A stretch of DNA of 64,000 bases from Nakaseomyces glabratus (lineage: Eukaryota; Ascomycota; Saccharomycetes; Saccharomycetales; Saccharomycetaceae). The notes beneath the pieces are model-generated. The model did not search any database, had not been told where the DNA came from, and saw only the letters and a program-made list of their open reading frames with translations. The position numbers and the translations under genes were made by a program. Position 1 is the first letter of the stretch, and each line of letters starts with the position of its first letter. Shown here piece after piece: positions 31,703 to 42,843 of this stretch. The DNA lies in NCBI RefSeq assembly GCF_010111755.1, contig NC_088960.1, positions 124,001 to 188,000 on the forward strand, read 5' to 3'.

Positions 31703-32170
31703 AGACAATAGAGAAGATATGGCTTTGGGCCCACACATGTGCAAGCTCAGTAACTGCCTACTTCAATTTCAGCAGCATGAACCCTATCTGCCCCAGATGA
31801 GCAAATACCATACCAGACTTGGGTATGTCCCCGGCTGCGGTCAGTTTACATGAATAATACACATAAATATAGCTCTAAAGAGAAACACTTATGTATAGGT
31901 CACGAGCGTGCTGCGTGTATAGTTATTTTACTGACGCGTCAGCCATTTTGATTTTTTTCGGAAATTTTTGGTGTCGCATCACCATAACAAAGCTGAAACG
32001 AGCTAGTCAGCGGCATCGCGGCAGTCACAGCTCTTATATATTGCCAATGCATTAGGCTAGCAACTATCTACATAGTAACTGAACTTCTGTGCTCAAAAGG
32101 CGACGAATTCTTATCACTGAATTGGGTTTCTATAGGAAGCTGAGTAGTCGAAATTACAAGGTTTAAATCA
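31703..32170. other. Intergenic OTU2-PDS5
   Basis: 468 bp containing the MCB palindrome CTGACGCGTCAG (31931-31942) and a CDEIII-like TTTCCGAAA (minus strand, about 31956-31964) that lacks the other centromere elements. Confidence 0.55.
31931..31942 (+). promoter_or_regulatory. MCB box (ACGCGT) in PDS5 promoter
   Basis: CTGACGCGTCAG is a perfect 12-bp palindrome around the MluI cell-cycle box ACGCGT, 229 bp before the PDS5 ATG. MBF binds this element to drive G1/S transcription, which fits a cohesin factor needed in S phase. Confidence 0.7.
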
Positions 32171-35100
32171 ATGGCAATGCCAGGCGCAGTACGGAAGTTG
32201 CAATTCAGCAAGCCGATTATATCTACTTTGGAGAATACTATTGCAGCATCGGAGCTAGTTGGTAGGTTATGCAATTTGCATGAAGAGCTGGCTCAGTTTG
32301 TGCAAGATCAGGTTGATCTGAGCAGTCTGGACGCGGTTAAAGGAGATCTCATTAATCACAAATTATTGAAACACAAGGATCTTGGGGTGCGGGCGTTTAC
32401 AGCATGTTGTTTGAGTGATATATTGCGTCTGTATGCTCCTGAGGCTCCGTATACTGATGGACAACTCACGGATATCTTTAAGCTTGTCCTATCACAGTTC
32501 GAGTACTTGGGGGATCCCGATAATGGCTACTATGTTCAACAAACATACTTGATAACAAGATTATTAGAATACAGGTCGATAGTGCTTATAACAGATCTGC
32601 CTACTTCCGATAAATTGCTATTCAGACTATTTGAAATTTTCTATGATGACAACCACAGCTACCAGAATAAATTATTTAATGTTATTGGAGGGTTACTTGG
32701 TGAGGTTCTATCAGAATTTGAGAATATGCCTCTGAATGTTCTCAAGCTTATCTTCAACAAATTTTTAACATATAATCCCGAGAAAGCGCCAAAGGGGTTG
32801 GGAGTTGCTTCAAATTGTGGTTATGAGGTCAGTTTAATACTATGTGAAAACTATACTGCTCGCATGAGCAGATATTTAACAAAATACTATTCTGAAATTC
32901 TTTATAATATAACAAATGAGAAAAATATTGATGATTCTTACGAGATGAGAACCAAGCTGATTATAGCTACTGAAAAGTTGCACAAGCTTGTCTACCGCCT
33001 TTGGGAAACAGTACCAGATTTGATACTATCAGTAATTGGGTTTGTTTACCATGAACTGTCATCAGAAAATGAGATCATAAGGAAGTTGGCGACACGGTTA
33101 GTAGGTAAAATGATATCAAAGAATACAATGGCTAATTTTGTACAAGCACATGAGGATACATTTAAAGCGTGGATGACAAAGATCGCTGACATTGATGCAG
33201 ATGTACGTGTCGAATGGATTTCCTGTATTCCAAATATCCTCGAAGTCAGAAGTGACATCTCTGATGATATTGGGCATGGTCTGGCCAAAACATTAATCGA
33301 TTCAGACGCTAGAGTACGGAAGTTGTCAGTCACCGTATTTGATGAAGTACCTGTAAAGGCTATTTGGGAAAATGTCAAGAACATATCTGTGTATAAGTCC
33401 CTATTACAACTGACGAGAGAGAAAAATAGAGAAATAAGAGAACTCTGTATTCATTCTGTTGGAAGGTTTTATGCAGAATCAAGGAGAAATATTGAAAAAG
33501 AATCATATGATACCGAAATTTGGTCTATAGTCGAATCAATTCCATCAACATTATTCAACTTGTATTATATTAATGATGCTCACATTAATCAATGGGTTGA
33601 TGAAATAGTCTTTGATTACTTACTGCCATTTGAAGACGATGATACTAAGCGCGTGAGGGAGTTATTGTCAATTGTAAGTAAATTGGACAAAAAGGCCTTT
33701 TCTTCATTCATTGCTTTTAATAAAAGGCAAGTTCCTAGTGCAGTGGCTATGGCCAAATTTGTCGAATTTTGTGAAGTTCTAAAACAATCAGAATATGAAG
33801 ATGATTTGGATACAATACAAAAATATAATAAAACGATAGACTGGTTATCATCCAGCATGGCTGATCCCATTAAGACAGCGGATGTTTTAGAAGCCATTAA
33901 GGAGCTAAATATGGGAAGGGTATTTTTCTTGATAAAAAACTGTGTTAGAGCTGATGTAACATATTCAACTTTTAGGAACAGTTATAATGAGTTGCTAGAT
34001 AAATTAGGTGACGATAATCTTTTCAAAAAAAATAGAGTTAAGAACTCAACCTCAGTGAGTCCACAAGATATTGCGCATGAGATCAAAGCATTGCTTTTGC
34101 GCTCCTCTCCAATAATATTCAACATTTCAAATATTGGAATTTTGCTAGATAATTCTGTATTTGAAAATGAGGCTGAAACTAGTCTGAAGCGTAAACTTGT
34201 TAATGAAGTTTCGAAGATTAGTCCGACTTTATTCAGAGATCAATTAAAAAACTTGAAGGACACAATAATCTACCTCGAAGATTTCAATTCCAGACAAGAG
34301 CAAGCTCTTGCAACAGAAGCCCTTAAAACAATATACAAAATATCCAAGTCAGTTGAGGACAACAACACCTTTGATGACAAATTATTTTCAAGTAAGTTAA
34401 TCGAGTTTGCTTTGAATGGCTCCCCTCAATTAGCTAAATATGCAACAAAGATGATTGCATTATCACCTGATAGTGAGCGTGAACTCAGGGGGTTGGTATT
34501 GAAAATATTACCACTAGATATTGATAAGGACCAAAATTTCACCTCTCACCTAGCGATCTTGATGGAAGTTTTTAGATTTACCCCACACCTCCTTGATGAT
34601 GAATCTACCAATATAGTTTCTTATTTGATTAAAAATGTTCTATTGTCAAATTATAAAATTGAAGAGGATAAGGTAGAGGAAGGTGAATCTTTATTTGAGG
34701 AGCATATTGCGGAGTCAAACGAGCATGCTTGTCTAGCAAATAAACTATTCACTCTGAAACTCTTTACCAATAAGCTTAGAGCACTTTCTTTACATGATGA
34801 TGATGATGATCTTTCAAAAGCATTTATTGAGAAGACACTGAAGTTATACATCTACCTTATTGCGAGTGGTGGTGAATTAGTATCTGAGACTTCTTCGAGT
34901 AAGCCGACACCAGAAGCATATCAAACCATTCTTAGATTATCGGCTGCTCTTCAAATATTGAAAGTTGCAAGAATTTCAAGCCTAAATACATTTATCAAGT
35001 CAACAGAGATCTGTAAATTGGTTAACATTGTTGAAGATGAATCTCTAGAAGTACGCAGAAGATTTTTGGATCAACTGAAAGACTCTCTGTCATGCGAACT

Positions 35101-35974
35101 TATCTCAATTAAATTTTTGCCACTAATTTTCTTTACTGCATATGAACCAGATAAAGAACTGAAGGCAAGCACAAAGATATGGATTAACTATACCTGTGCA
35201 AAGCCATCATTCAAAAAAGGAACGTTATTTGAGAGGGTTCTACCAAGGTTAATACACGCTATAGCGCATCATCCTGATGTTATAGAAGGGTTTCAAGGCA
35301 CTGAAGAGGAAGTAATAATAGCCTTAACAACAGCTGTTGATTATTTAGTATTTTACTTTGATTCGGTTGCATCCCAGGAAAATTTTAGTTTGCTGTATTA
35401 TCTTTCTGAAAGAGTTAAGAACTACCAAGATATACTTGACGAAGATGAAGAGAGTTCCGCAAATGAAGATGATAGCATAAGCAGATGGAAGCCATTCCAG
35501 TATATATATGTTGTTGGTGAGTTATCCCAGATTATTCTCTTGACTATAAAGGAAAGGAGATCTTGGCAGCATATAGCTTATCCAGGTAAATTAAACTTAC
35601 CAAGTGATTTATTCAAGCCTTTCGATAGTGCTGAAAGTGCTCAAGCTACCTTCAAGAACTATTTGAGCGAGAAGTACGCTGAAAAGATCAAGGGTAACAT
35701 TGTTGCCAAGGTAGGTAAATTGATCCATGCCTCTCAAACACAAAGGCAAAGATCTCAAAAGAGGTTGCTTGATCAAGAGTATCGTGAAGACACTAGTCCC
35801 AAAAAACAGAGGACAAAAGGTAGTAAAACCCAAAGGAAAGATAGACAGAACGATGGATCAGATATTGAATCTGATGAGGAAATATATAGAGGTGGTAATG
35901 TTGAAGCGAATGCATCAGGTGTTAGAAAGAGTAACAGAGCAAGAAAGCAAGTTGATTACAATGAGGATGATTAA
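32171..35974 (+). CDS. PDS5: PDS5, cohesin maintenance factor
   Basis: 1267 aa, close to S. cerevisiae Pds5 (1277 aa). It is built of HEAT repeats throughout. Highly conserved blocks include LLKHKDLGVRAFTACCLSDI, LRLYAPEAPYTDGQLTDIF, QQTYLITRLLEYRSIVLI, YYSEILYNITNE, VEDESLEVRRRFLDQLKDSL and LFERVLPRLIHAIAHHPDV. The C-terminus is basic and acidic, with KKQRTKGSKTQRKDRQ and a final VRKSNRARKQVDYNEDD. Pds5 binds the Scc1 kleisin, supports cohesion and Eco1-dependent Smc3 acetylation, and recruits Wpl1. An MCB box lies in the promoter. It precedes RCO1 convergently, as YMR076C and YMR075W do in S. cerevisiae. Confidence 0.97.
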   Translation: MAMPGAVRKLQFSKPIISTLENTIAASELVGRLCNLHEELAQFVQDQVDLSSLDAVKGDLINHKLLKHKDLGVRAFTACCLSDILRLYAPEAPYTDGQLTDIFKLVLSQFEYLGDPDNGYYVQQTYLITRLLEYRSIVLITDLPTSDKLLFRLFEIFYDDNHSYQNKLFNVIGGLLGEVLSEFENMPLNVLKLIFNKFLTYNPEKAPKGLGVASNCGYEVSLILCENYTARMSRYLTKYYSEILYNITNEKNIDDSYEMRTKLIIATEKLHKLVYRLWETVPDLILSVIGFVYHELSSENEIIRKLATRLVGKMISKNTMANFVQAHEDTFKAWMTKIADIDADVRVEWISCIPNILEVRSDISDDIGHGLAKTLIDSDARVRKLSVTVFDEVPVKAIWENVKNISVYKSLLQLTREKNREIRELCIHSVGRFYAESRRNIEKESYDTEIWSIVESIPSTLFNLYYINDAHINQWVDEIVFDYLLPFEDDDTKRVRELLSIVSKLDKKAFSSFIAFNKRQVPSAVAMAKFVEFCEVLKQSEYEDDLDTIQKYNKTIDWLSSSMADPIKTADVLEAIKELNMGRVFFLIKNCVRADVTYSTFRNSYNELLDKLGDDNLFKKNRVKNSTSVSPQDIAHEIKALLLRSSPIIFNISNIGILLDNSVFENEAETSLKRKLVNEVSKISPTLFRDQLKNLKDTIIYLEDFNSRQEQALATEALKTIYKISKSVEDNNTFDDKLFSSKLIEFALNGSPQLAKYATKMIALSPDSERELRGLVLKILPLDIDKDQNFTSHLAILMEVFRFTPHLLDDESTNIVSYLIKNVLLSNYKIEEDKVEEGESLFEEHIAESNEHACLANKLFTLKLFTNKLRALSLHDDDDDLSKAFIEKTLKLYIYLIASGGELVSETSSSKPTPEAYQTILRLSAALQILKVARISSLNTFIKSTEICKLVNIVEDESLEVRRRFLDQLKDSLSCELISIKFLPLIFFTAYEPDKELKASTKIWINYTCAKPSFKKGTLFERVLPRLIHAIAHHPDVIEGFQGTEEEVIIALTTAVDYLVFYFDSVASQENFSLLYYLSERVKNYQDILDEDEESSANEDDSISRWKPFQYIYVVGELSQIILLTIKERRSWQHIAYPGKLNLPSDLFKPFDSAESAQATFKNYLSEKYAEKIKGNIVAKVGKLIHASQTQRQRSQKRLLDQEYREDTSPKKQRTKGSKTQRKDRQNDGSDIESDEEIYRGGNVEANASGVRKSNRARKQVDYNEDD

Positions 35975-36139
35975 TATAACATGTTCTTTATTGAAATTTA
36001 CCGTCTTATTATAATGCAATAAATATATACAGCATTTAAGAATTTGATGCTAGTTACAAAATAAATCATTCATTCATAAATAGTTCCTCTTGATCGTTAA
36101 ATCTTTGAGGTTTTGCTTCAATTATTATTCGTAGTATCT

Positions 36140-38155
36140 TTAATCATCACTTAAATCAAGAAACCTAAGGATCTCTTCTTTTGGTTTAGACTCTATAATT
36201 TTTTTTAAAGCTAGTAAAGCCTGAATATCTTCATTCTTAGTTTCATTTTGCGGTTGAATTTTAGCATTCAATTTAGATGTCAATTCGCTGAAATCCCACA
36301 ATTGTTTTAGCTCTTTTGACTTTTTGAACCTAAATTGAAGTAAGGTCATTATGTCTTCCTTTTCGTCCTTCTTCAATGTACACATAAGCTGCTCTAATAT
36401 TTTCGATTGAGCACTAACTGACTTCCTAAACTCATTTTCCTTTACCTGTCTTAGCTTTTCTTCAAAGTCCAGTATAAAATTAGACTCATTAAGTAAAGGG
36501 ATCGGCTTGTAGGCCACGTTGATATTTCTTGCATTCTTGGGAGGAAGTGCAGATATTTCATCTAAGGCAACTTCAATATTACCTTCATTTCTATATCCAC
36601 AGCTTTGTAACGGTTCCATATACCTTTGATTCTTGATAAGTTTTCTGCTTTTCTTTATCTTAGATTGATCATCAAACTTGGTAGTATTTGGTGGTTCGGA
36701 ATGTAGTGGGCATTGCCATTTAGATCCCAAGTTTTTCAGCGATGCCCTTGGTACTTCTGGAACACAATCTAAGTGCCATCTAGTATTACAATAATCGCAT
36801 TTTATCAGTAGTCTAGCTTCTTCGGGATGAGACCAACTACCTAAACGACTTACACCACAACGATAACATGTGAGAATCTTACCTGTGGTTTGGTCTATAT
36901 GACTGTCCAAATTATATGAATCTAGTTTTGTGATACTTTGACCGTAAGGACTGTTAAAAATCGGCTTGTCACTTAATGGTTCTTTAATAGTGTCATCACT
37001 ATATTGTCCTCTTGGGCCAGTCTTCACCGATTGGAAAGTTTCTTTTATAAAATTAGGTAAATTGAACTGTCTTGGATTTGTGCCTTGTAATGAAAATAAG
37101 AGTTTTCCAAATAGACGTTTTCCTTTTGGCATTTGTGCTGTATATGCCTTTTGTGCTTTGAGGTATTGTGTATTATTTGCATACCTCAGTTTTACCATAC
37201 ATTGTGGGCACGACCAATCACCTTCAGGAAGGTGGTCAGGGTCAAGTGGAGGGTTTAGGCATAAAAAGTGGAACGATTTTGGGCAAGTGTCGCAGCACAA
37301 AAAGGACCCAGTTTGAAAACAAGCTGAACAGTAATCGTCATTCTCAATCTCTTGTGTAGTGCCATCTGATGATTTCTTTTTAGCCATAGCAATGTCATTC
37401 ATCTGGCCAACAGGATTTTGACTTATAAGTTTTGTTTTGGAATCAAATGCATGAGTATCCTTCAGTTTAGTTTTTATATGCGGATTGTGCAAATTGATCC
37501 CTTTCGGCACAAGGACATGTTCTGTTTTGGAAGAGCTTTTCACTTGATGTCTAATGTGACTTGGTTTTGTAAGTTCTCTCTCTTTCTCGGTGGTTGCCTT
37601 GGCTTGTAATAGCAGCTGTTCGAATCTTTCGGTGAAATTTGGTTTTTCTTCATTATCTTTAGATGACTTTGCAGCAACAGCTGCTGAAAGCAAGTACTGA
37701 CCCGAATTAGATTTTTTGAAATTCCATAAGTACTCCTTCTTCACTTTATCAGGTGGGAACTGACTTAACGGTATGCCATTAGCACCGTTGACAGTTTCAA
37801 TTGTTGGGGGTTCATTAACCTTCACTATTTCGCCCTTTCTGTTATACTCTATGATATCCTCGGCTTTGAATTCAGGTCCATTTGTTGATCCCGTAGGTGT
37901 GCCATTACCAGTGCTGCCTGCTTCAGATTGATCCCCATTCTTCTTTCCAAGGTTTAAATCCTCCGTAATAATCTTCCTTTTCTTCAAGTCATAGTCGACA
38001 TTTTGGGAGGAAGAACGTTTCGGTCTACTCCTGCCTCTCTCGTTGACTTTTTCCAACTTCACCTTGACCTTCTCTAAGCCATTTATAGTCTTACCGTCAG
38101 AAGCAGGAGTCACAGAAGATCCCTTCGATGAAGTATTCGAGCTTTGTCCCGACAT
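36140..38155 (-). CDS. RCO1: RCO1, Rpd3S histone deacetylase subunit
   Basis: 671 aa (S. cerevisiae Rco1: 684). It has a basic Ser-rich N-terminus (ERGRSRPKRSSSQNVDY). PHD finger 1 is at about residues 272-318 (DDYCSACFQTGSFLCCDTCP, SFHFLCLNPPLDPDHLPEGD, WSCPQC). PHD finger 2 is downstream (TCYRCGVSRLGSW, LLIKCDYCNTRWHLDC, WQCPLH). The MRG-binding/auto-inhibitory region lies between and after them. With Eaf3, Rpd3, Sin3 and Ume1 it forms Rpd3S, which deacetylates nucleosomes marked by H3K36 methylation and suppresses cryptic transcription within genes. All expected Cys/His zinc ligands are present. Confidence 0.95.
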   Translation of the reverse strand: MSGQSSNTSSKGSSVTPASDGKTINGLEKVKVKLEKVNERGRSRPKRSSSQNVDYDLKKRKIITEDLNLGKKNGDQSEAGSTGNGTPTGSTNGPEFKAEDIIEYNRKGEIVKVNEPPTIETVNGANGIPLSQFPPDKVKKEYLWNFKKSNSGQYLLSAAVAAKSSKDNEEKPNFTERFEQLLLQAKATTEKERELTKPSHIRHQVKSSSKTEHVLVPKGINLHNPHIKTKLKDTHAFDSKTKLISQNPVGQMNDIAMAKKKSSDGTTQEIENDDYCSACFQTGSFLCCDTCPKSFHFLCLNPPLDPDHLPEGDWSCPQCMVKLRYANNTQYLKAQKAYTAQMPKGKRLFGKLLFSLQGTNPRQFNLPNFIKETFQSVKTGPRGQYSDDTIKEPLSDKPIFNSPYGQSITKLDSYNLDSHIDQTTGKILTCYRCGVSRLGSWSHPEEARLLIKCDYCNTRWHLDCVPEVPRASLKNLGSKWQCPLHSEPPNTTKFDDQSKIKKSRKLIKNQRYMEPLQSCGYRNEGNIEVALDEISALPPKNARNINVAYKPIPLLNESNFILDFEEKLRQVKENEFRKSVSAQSKILEQLMCTLKKDEKEDIMTLLQFRFKKSKELKQLWDFSELTSKLNAKIQPQNETKNEDIQALLALKKIIESKPKEEILRFLDLSDD

Positions 38156-38877
38156 GGTAAAACTTATCCTTCCGATTCCTCTTGTTCAAAGATCAGCCAA
38201 ACTGTTTTATGGACTCAGAATTTGGCAATGTGCCTATATATGTCAACTGTCTGGATCAGTTGCTTCGTCTCAATCCCCTTGTTCTGCAACCTGGGCTTAT
38301 TGCTGGGTGATACCAATTAGTTACCTGGACTTGCTGGGAATAGAAAGAGTATTGCTGCCTGTCTGTGTGCTTGACAGAACTTTTTTTTTTTTCACAATCT
38401 CGTGTTCTCGTTTTTATCACCTCGCTTTCACAGCTGATTCACTGATCAAAATGTCGAAATCGCAGAAAAGCTTCAAAGTTGATCAAAGTTGCTCTTCTTT
38501 TGGGTTGTTTTTTGGTGTTTTTTTTAATAAAATTTTTCTTAAATTTGAAGGCGAATATATATACTTTGATCTTGTAGATGATGAGAGAATAAAGGATGTA
38601 ATGGAATCCGTATATCCTTGGGAAGGGGGTGAACAAGCAGAGTGTATTTGTTTGGGGGTGGTGAGAAAGGGAGAAGTCATACCTTTTTGATGTATATAAA
38701 TAATAAGTAGTAATGGTTCTTGCAATGTAATAGGGAAAAAAATTTAGCTACTCTTGAGGCTTAGAAGTTGAAATATGTTAGTTATATTCAAAGTATCCTT
38801 GGTTAACACACGCTGTGGCGGTTGACTCTCATAGACAGAGAGCTAGCATAGAAAAAAAATTTTAAAAAATAATTAAA
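38156..38877. other. Intergenic upstream of RCO1
   Basis: 722 bp. An open frame on the + strand enters from the antisense side of RCO1 and continues to 38690 without recognisable domains, and I do not accept it as a gene. The A-run before 38870 is the Pol III terminator side of tRNA-Val. Confidence 0.5.
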
Positions 38878-38951
38878 TGATTTCGCCCAGGATCGAACTG
38901 GGGACGTTCTGCGTGTTAAGCAGATGCCATAACCGACTAGACCACGAAACC
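38878..38951 (-). tRNA. tRNA-Val(AAC): tRNA-Val (AAC)
   Basis: 74-nt cloverleaf on the minus strand: acceptor GGTTTCG/CGAAATC, D-arm GTGGTCTAGTCGGTTATGGC, anticodon loop TTAACAC with anticodon AAC, T-arm AGTTCGATCC, discriminator A. It matches S. cerevisiae tRNA-Val(AAC) almost base for base. No intron. Confidence 0.97.
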
Positions 38952-41900
38952 ATGTTAATTTGTTGAAAGTGACAACATATTTTGTTACCTGGTAGAGTAG
39001 AACTTATTTTATACGTTTATGTCACATGATGCTCATTTTACCTTTGGTGGGCAATAGTAGAAACTATATAGCTCGCTGGTGAAATACAAATTGTAAGAAG
39101 GGACCATCTGAAGTTCAGATTTGTATCTTCTTTATTGTTGTCAATCACACAGGGATAATTAAAATATAGTGTGTGACTTTGTTTTGCAAGGGGGGGAAGG
39201 GTCTTACTAGAAAGTAATTTATTTGAGCGTAGTTCTGCATGTGCAATTTGCGTCATTTTTATCTTGGTGTAGTTCTTTCATATTAAGTCTAACTTTTTAA
39301 AAGAGCCTCCCAATACGTTTGCATGTATTTTGCAATAGGTAGAGCATATTTTCCAATAATTGCGCAAATACTTTTTTTTCGAAACAATCTGGAACCATAG
39401 TGGTAGCATCATCAAGCTTTGGTTATTTTGCAAGCACTCACAGAGATGTGCGTAACTATCTGATCCGAGGAACGATCTATAGGCCAATTAAGCAATTGAC
39501 CTACAGTAACGTTGACTGTATCACTGCTATCATTGTTAGCTTTTCTTTTTTAAAAATTATAGTTGTAGTAATTCAACAATACTTATTGTTATTCATCGGT
39601 GGTATATTACAAGATTAACATGCAGGACAAAGCCTTTTTTTTATCCCTCTATTATGCCCAGAGTTTGAAAAGTAGATGAGCTGTATATTACAATACATCA
39701 TTGTATGTCATGAAATATGGCTATTGCTATATGCATTTGTCTTATTATTGCAGGTATCTACGACATTCGTACCACTCAAATCTAAAAAAATGTCCTATAA
39801 ACGGTAGTCAACTCGCAACAAACGCTTCGTTTCGTTTACTTTATATTACAAAGTTGTTTCATCTCAAATAAGAATGTCTCGACATAATACTTTCATATGC
39901 AGCAAAATGTAATATCGCGGAACAATCTGTACAACTCTCGCAAAAATTCACATCATATGTTATCGAAAATGTAAGCATGTCAATGACGTAGTGGTGCTGC
40001 TATGCCTAAGGGATGAATTGAATGCTGATGTTTGTTTGTGTTTTTTTTTTTGGCATATAATTTTTAATATTGTTAGAACAGTCCTAGGCAGCTAGGAACA
40101 AGATCCTTATTAAGTAAATGCAAGTATGTATTAAGAGAGGCGGGGAGCTTAGTTACAGCACATTGTTGCCCGGCAAAATGACTCTTCCTGACAAGATTGC
40201 CAGCAATAATGATGTGGGTATGAGGCTAAACGTCTTTTTTAGAAAAACAAATTAAGCCTTTTTCTTATTCCTGTATTGTAATACTCTCGCACCATCTATG
40301 ACATGTCATCCGATAACACCTTGGGTGCCCTCAGAAAACAGTGTGAGTTTTATGCTTCTCTAATATCATATTTGATTGTTTCATGAGGGTGAGATCAATC
40401 TTGTAATAGTATAATCGCTCGACAAGGAGTATTTTATTTAATTATCTGCCAATCTTTTCTTTTTTTCTTCCATAATTGCCACCATTTCCAGGGTCCATGT
40501 GAAATGTATAGTAAGCTCGATGAAAATGCGAGTTCGAGTATTCTACGTCTTGCTGTACTTATCAGCAGCGGACCCATCACGGGGTTTAAGCGTAAGGTCG
40601 ACATGGAGTCTACAAATCGGGACAAGGGTTCCGGTGTGTAGCTATATGCATACGTTTGTGATTGATCCTCCCCCCCCCCTCACACATCATTCCCTCTATG
40701 CCTGCGCTACTCAGTTCGAGTTTTGCTTTGGTGGGGGGGGGGCTGTCTCGATGCGAGGTGGAAGGTAGGTGGGGGGAACGGAGCAAAGGCAATCTTGGCA
40801 TTTTGGCACATCGGCGAAGTTTCTCCTTTCAGCATCCATGTAGAGAATAGAGGTCGGATGAGGGAGCACAAAATAATCGGATTAGTCCCCCCCCAATGCA
40901 TGAGGGATTTTGAGTTTGTCCTTTTACCCTTCTTGGTGATCGCTGTTAAGAGGATGTCGGTGCCAACCACACTAAACCCTTTTTGCCCAACAGTGGTGCC
41001 CTTGTTACAGGTAACGCACTTTATTATGCTGTGATGGCTGGAGAGGGGAGGAACGCTTATTTGAGAGAAAGGCAAGCGTATACTCGCGACTACGAGGGCT
41101 TCCAGGAATCTAGAACATATTCCTAAACAGGCAAAATGCCAAGAGTTTTCAAGTTCTTTTCTTTTCGTTTCTTTTTTTCAATTGCTGACGCTGAGTTATC
41201 ATGCCCATGTATGCCTTGTGAGGGCAACGCAGGAGGGCCTTGAAATCTTGACAATATTCCTCGTAGCGTAGATCATGCTCCTCGCAGGGCTAGCTGAATC
41301 AGATTTCACGCAGGGCGCACAGAGAACGAGGCAGTTGTAGGTAGGGTCGATCTCAGGTGGGATGCAAGGGAAAAGCAGAAGTGCTTCGAGCGTTTCTGTG
41401 TTCAGGAAGGAAGATTTGAGTGGCATATTGAAGGAAGCGGGTGCATTATCCAAAGGGCCTAAATATTTATTTTTTCTTGGCATTTTCCAGAAAGAGATGA
41501 AGTAAAAAAAAAATTTCTGCAGAGACGAGTACGTAGAGAGTGTGTGTGCAACATACGAAGGGCAGGGCTACGTCATGTTTACAAGGAAATCCGTCTATTT
41601 TTAGGCACACAATGCTGACGTTCTGTGATTTCTTATGTTTCGGAGGGGAGAAAGTGAAGGGGGGGAGGGGAAAGATTGGCTTTTCTCGCTGTTTGACTAA
41701 TTCACGGTTAAAGAACAACAGAAAGCAGCGCAGGGAGGGTACAGCATTGCAATTCCTTGTTCTTGTTCTTGTTCTTCTATGTTCATCCCATAGTTCGGCT
41801 GGTACACCCCGATAAGAGATGATTTTTTTCTCTAGGAAAAGACACAGTGCTACGCGTGGTGACCTGCTCGTGTAGGTCAATGGGTCCTGCTGAGGTGTAT

Positions 41901-42481
41901 AGGGGGGGGGGGAACGACTCCTGCAAGGTATCAGCCGTTTTTTGTCTAATGGGCTAAGTGGTGTTGTCTGTCATTTGTGTCCCTACTGCTGTTCAGTGGC
42001 AACCGTATTTGTGCTGGTTGGCCCTTATCAATGAAGCGAGAAATTAAGGATAAGTGAGGGAGATACAGTTCAGTTAGAACTGCCTGTAGCAGCGAGGCGG
42101 GAAGAGAATTGGGTAACTCTGTGTTATAATCTGTTGAGTTGAGTTGAGTTGTAATTCTACTTTCCTTTTTTTCTGTAGGGTCTGTTCTGGGTCACATCCT
42201 CGGTTTTCTGCACATGGTTCTGTGTGATTACAAGCTTTGTGTCTATCAGTTGTTGTAAGTTTTAGCGTTTGTGAAGTGCATGCGTGTGTTTCTAGCACAA
42301 GGTGTTTCAATTTCAAACTTCTTTGCTCTTCAACGATGCATATCCTCCCACATCGACACCGGCACAGACAATACTGTAGCCTTATTAGGTAGAGTGGGAA
42401 GAGATTGTAAATATGTGTATACTCGACAAGAGAGTTGATCCGGAAATCTCCATTCCCTTGGTCACACAAACACACGCACTC

Positions 42482-42534
42482 GTCATTGTCATTGTCATTA
42501 TCATTATCATTGTCATTGTCATTGTCATTGTCAT
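42482..42534. repeat. GTCATT hexanucleotide microsatellite
   Basis: About nine near-perfect copies of GTCATT/ATCATT. On the minus strand it translates as (Asp-Asn)n inside a frame without other protein features, so I treat it as non-coding. Confidence 0.85.
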
Positions 42535-42715
42535 GCATAGGTGTAAGTGCATTTAGATACCATGTATTGCAACTGCTTCATCTATGCTATTTGCATTTTG
42601 AGGTCCAATCTCTCTTCTGCTCCAACTCATATGCTATACTCTGCACTTCCCACATCCTTTTGCTGCGTTTTAGTTCAATACATGAAGGGGGGGGCTACAT
42701 AACAAGCCGCGGACA

Positions 42716-42843
42716 CTCTCACAGACACAATTTGTGTTTTTTGCGCAAACATAATTTGCACCACTTTGGTGCGTGAGTTTCTGACCAAAGTGATCCGTGG
42801 TCATCTGGCAACCACAGTCACACCTGCAGCGACTGTGTGAGAG
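42716..42843. repeat. Nested cluster of inverted repeats
   Basis: The outer arms are CTCTCACAG (42716-42724) and CTGTGTGAGAG (42833-42843). Inside are ACACAA-T-TTGTGT (42725-42737), TTTGCGCAAA (42740-42749), GCACCA-CTT-TGGTGC (42758-42772), CACTTTGGT with ACCAAAGTG (42762-42770/42784-42792), GTGGT with ACCAC (42797-42801/42811-42815) and CACAGTC with GACTGTG (42813-42819/42831-42837). Together they could fold into a closed multibranch structure. Confidence 0.7.

Noticed and set aside
31950..31990. CDEIII-like TTTCCGAAA (minus strand), possible centromere
   Set aside because: The adjacent sequence on the required side is not AT-rich and no CDEI lies at the right distance.
38043..38690. Plus-strand 215-residue frame partly antisense to RCO1
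   Set aside because: It overlaps the RCO1 5' end and continues into A/T-rich intergenic DNA. No recognisable domain and biased low-complexity composition.
42074..42538. Minus-strand frame starting with (Asn-Asp)n
   Set aside because: It arises from the GTCATT microsatellite. The rest has no protein-like features or recognisable similarity.
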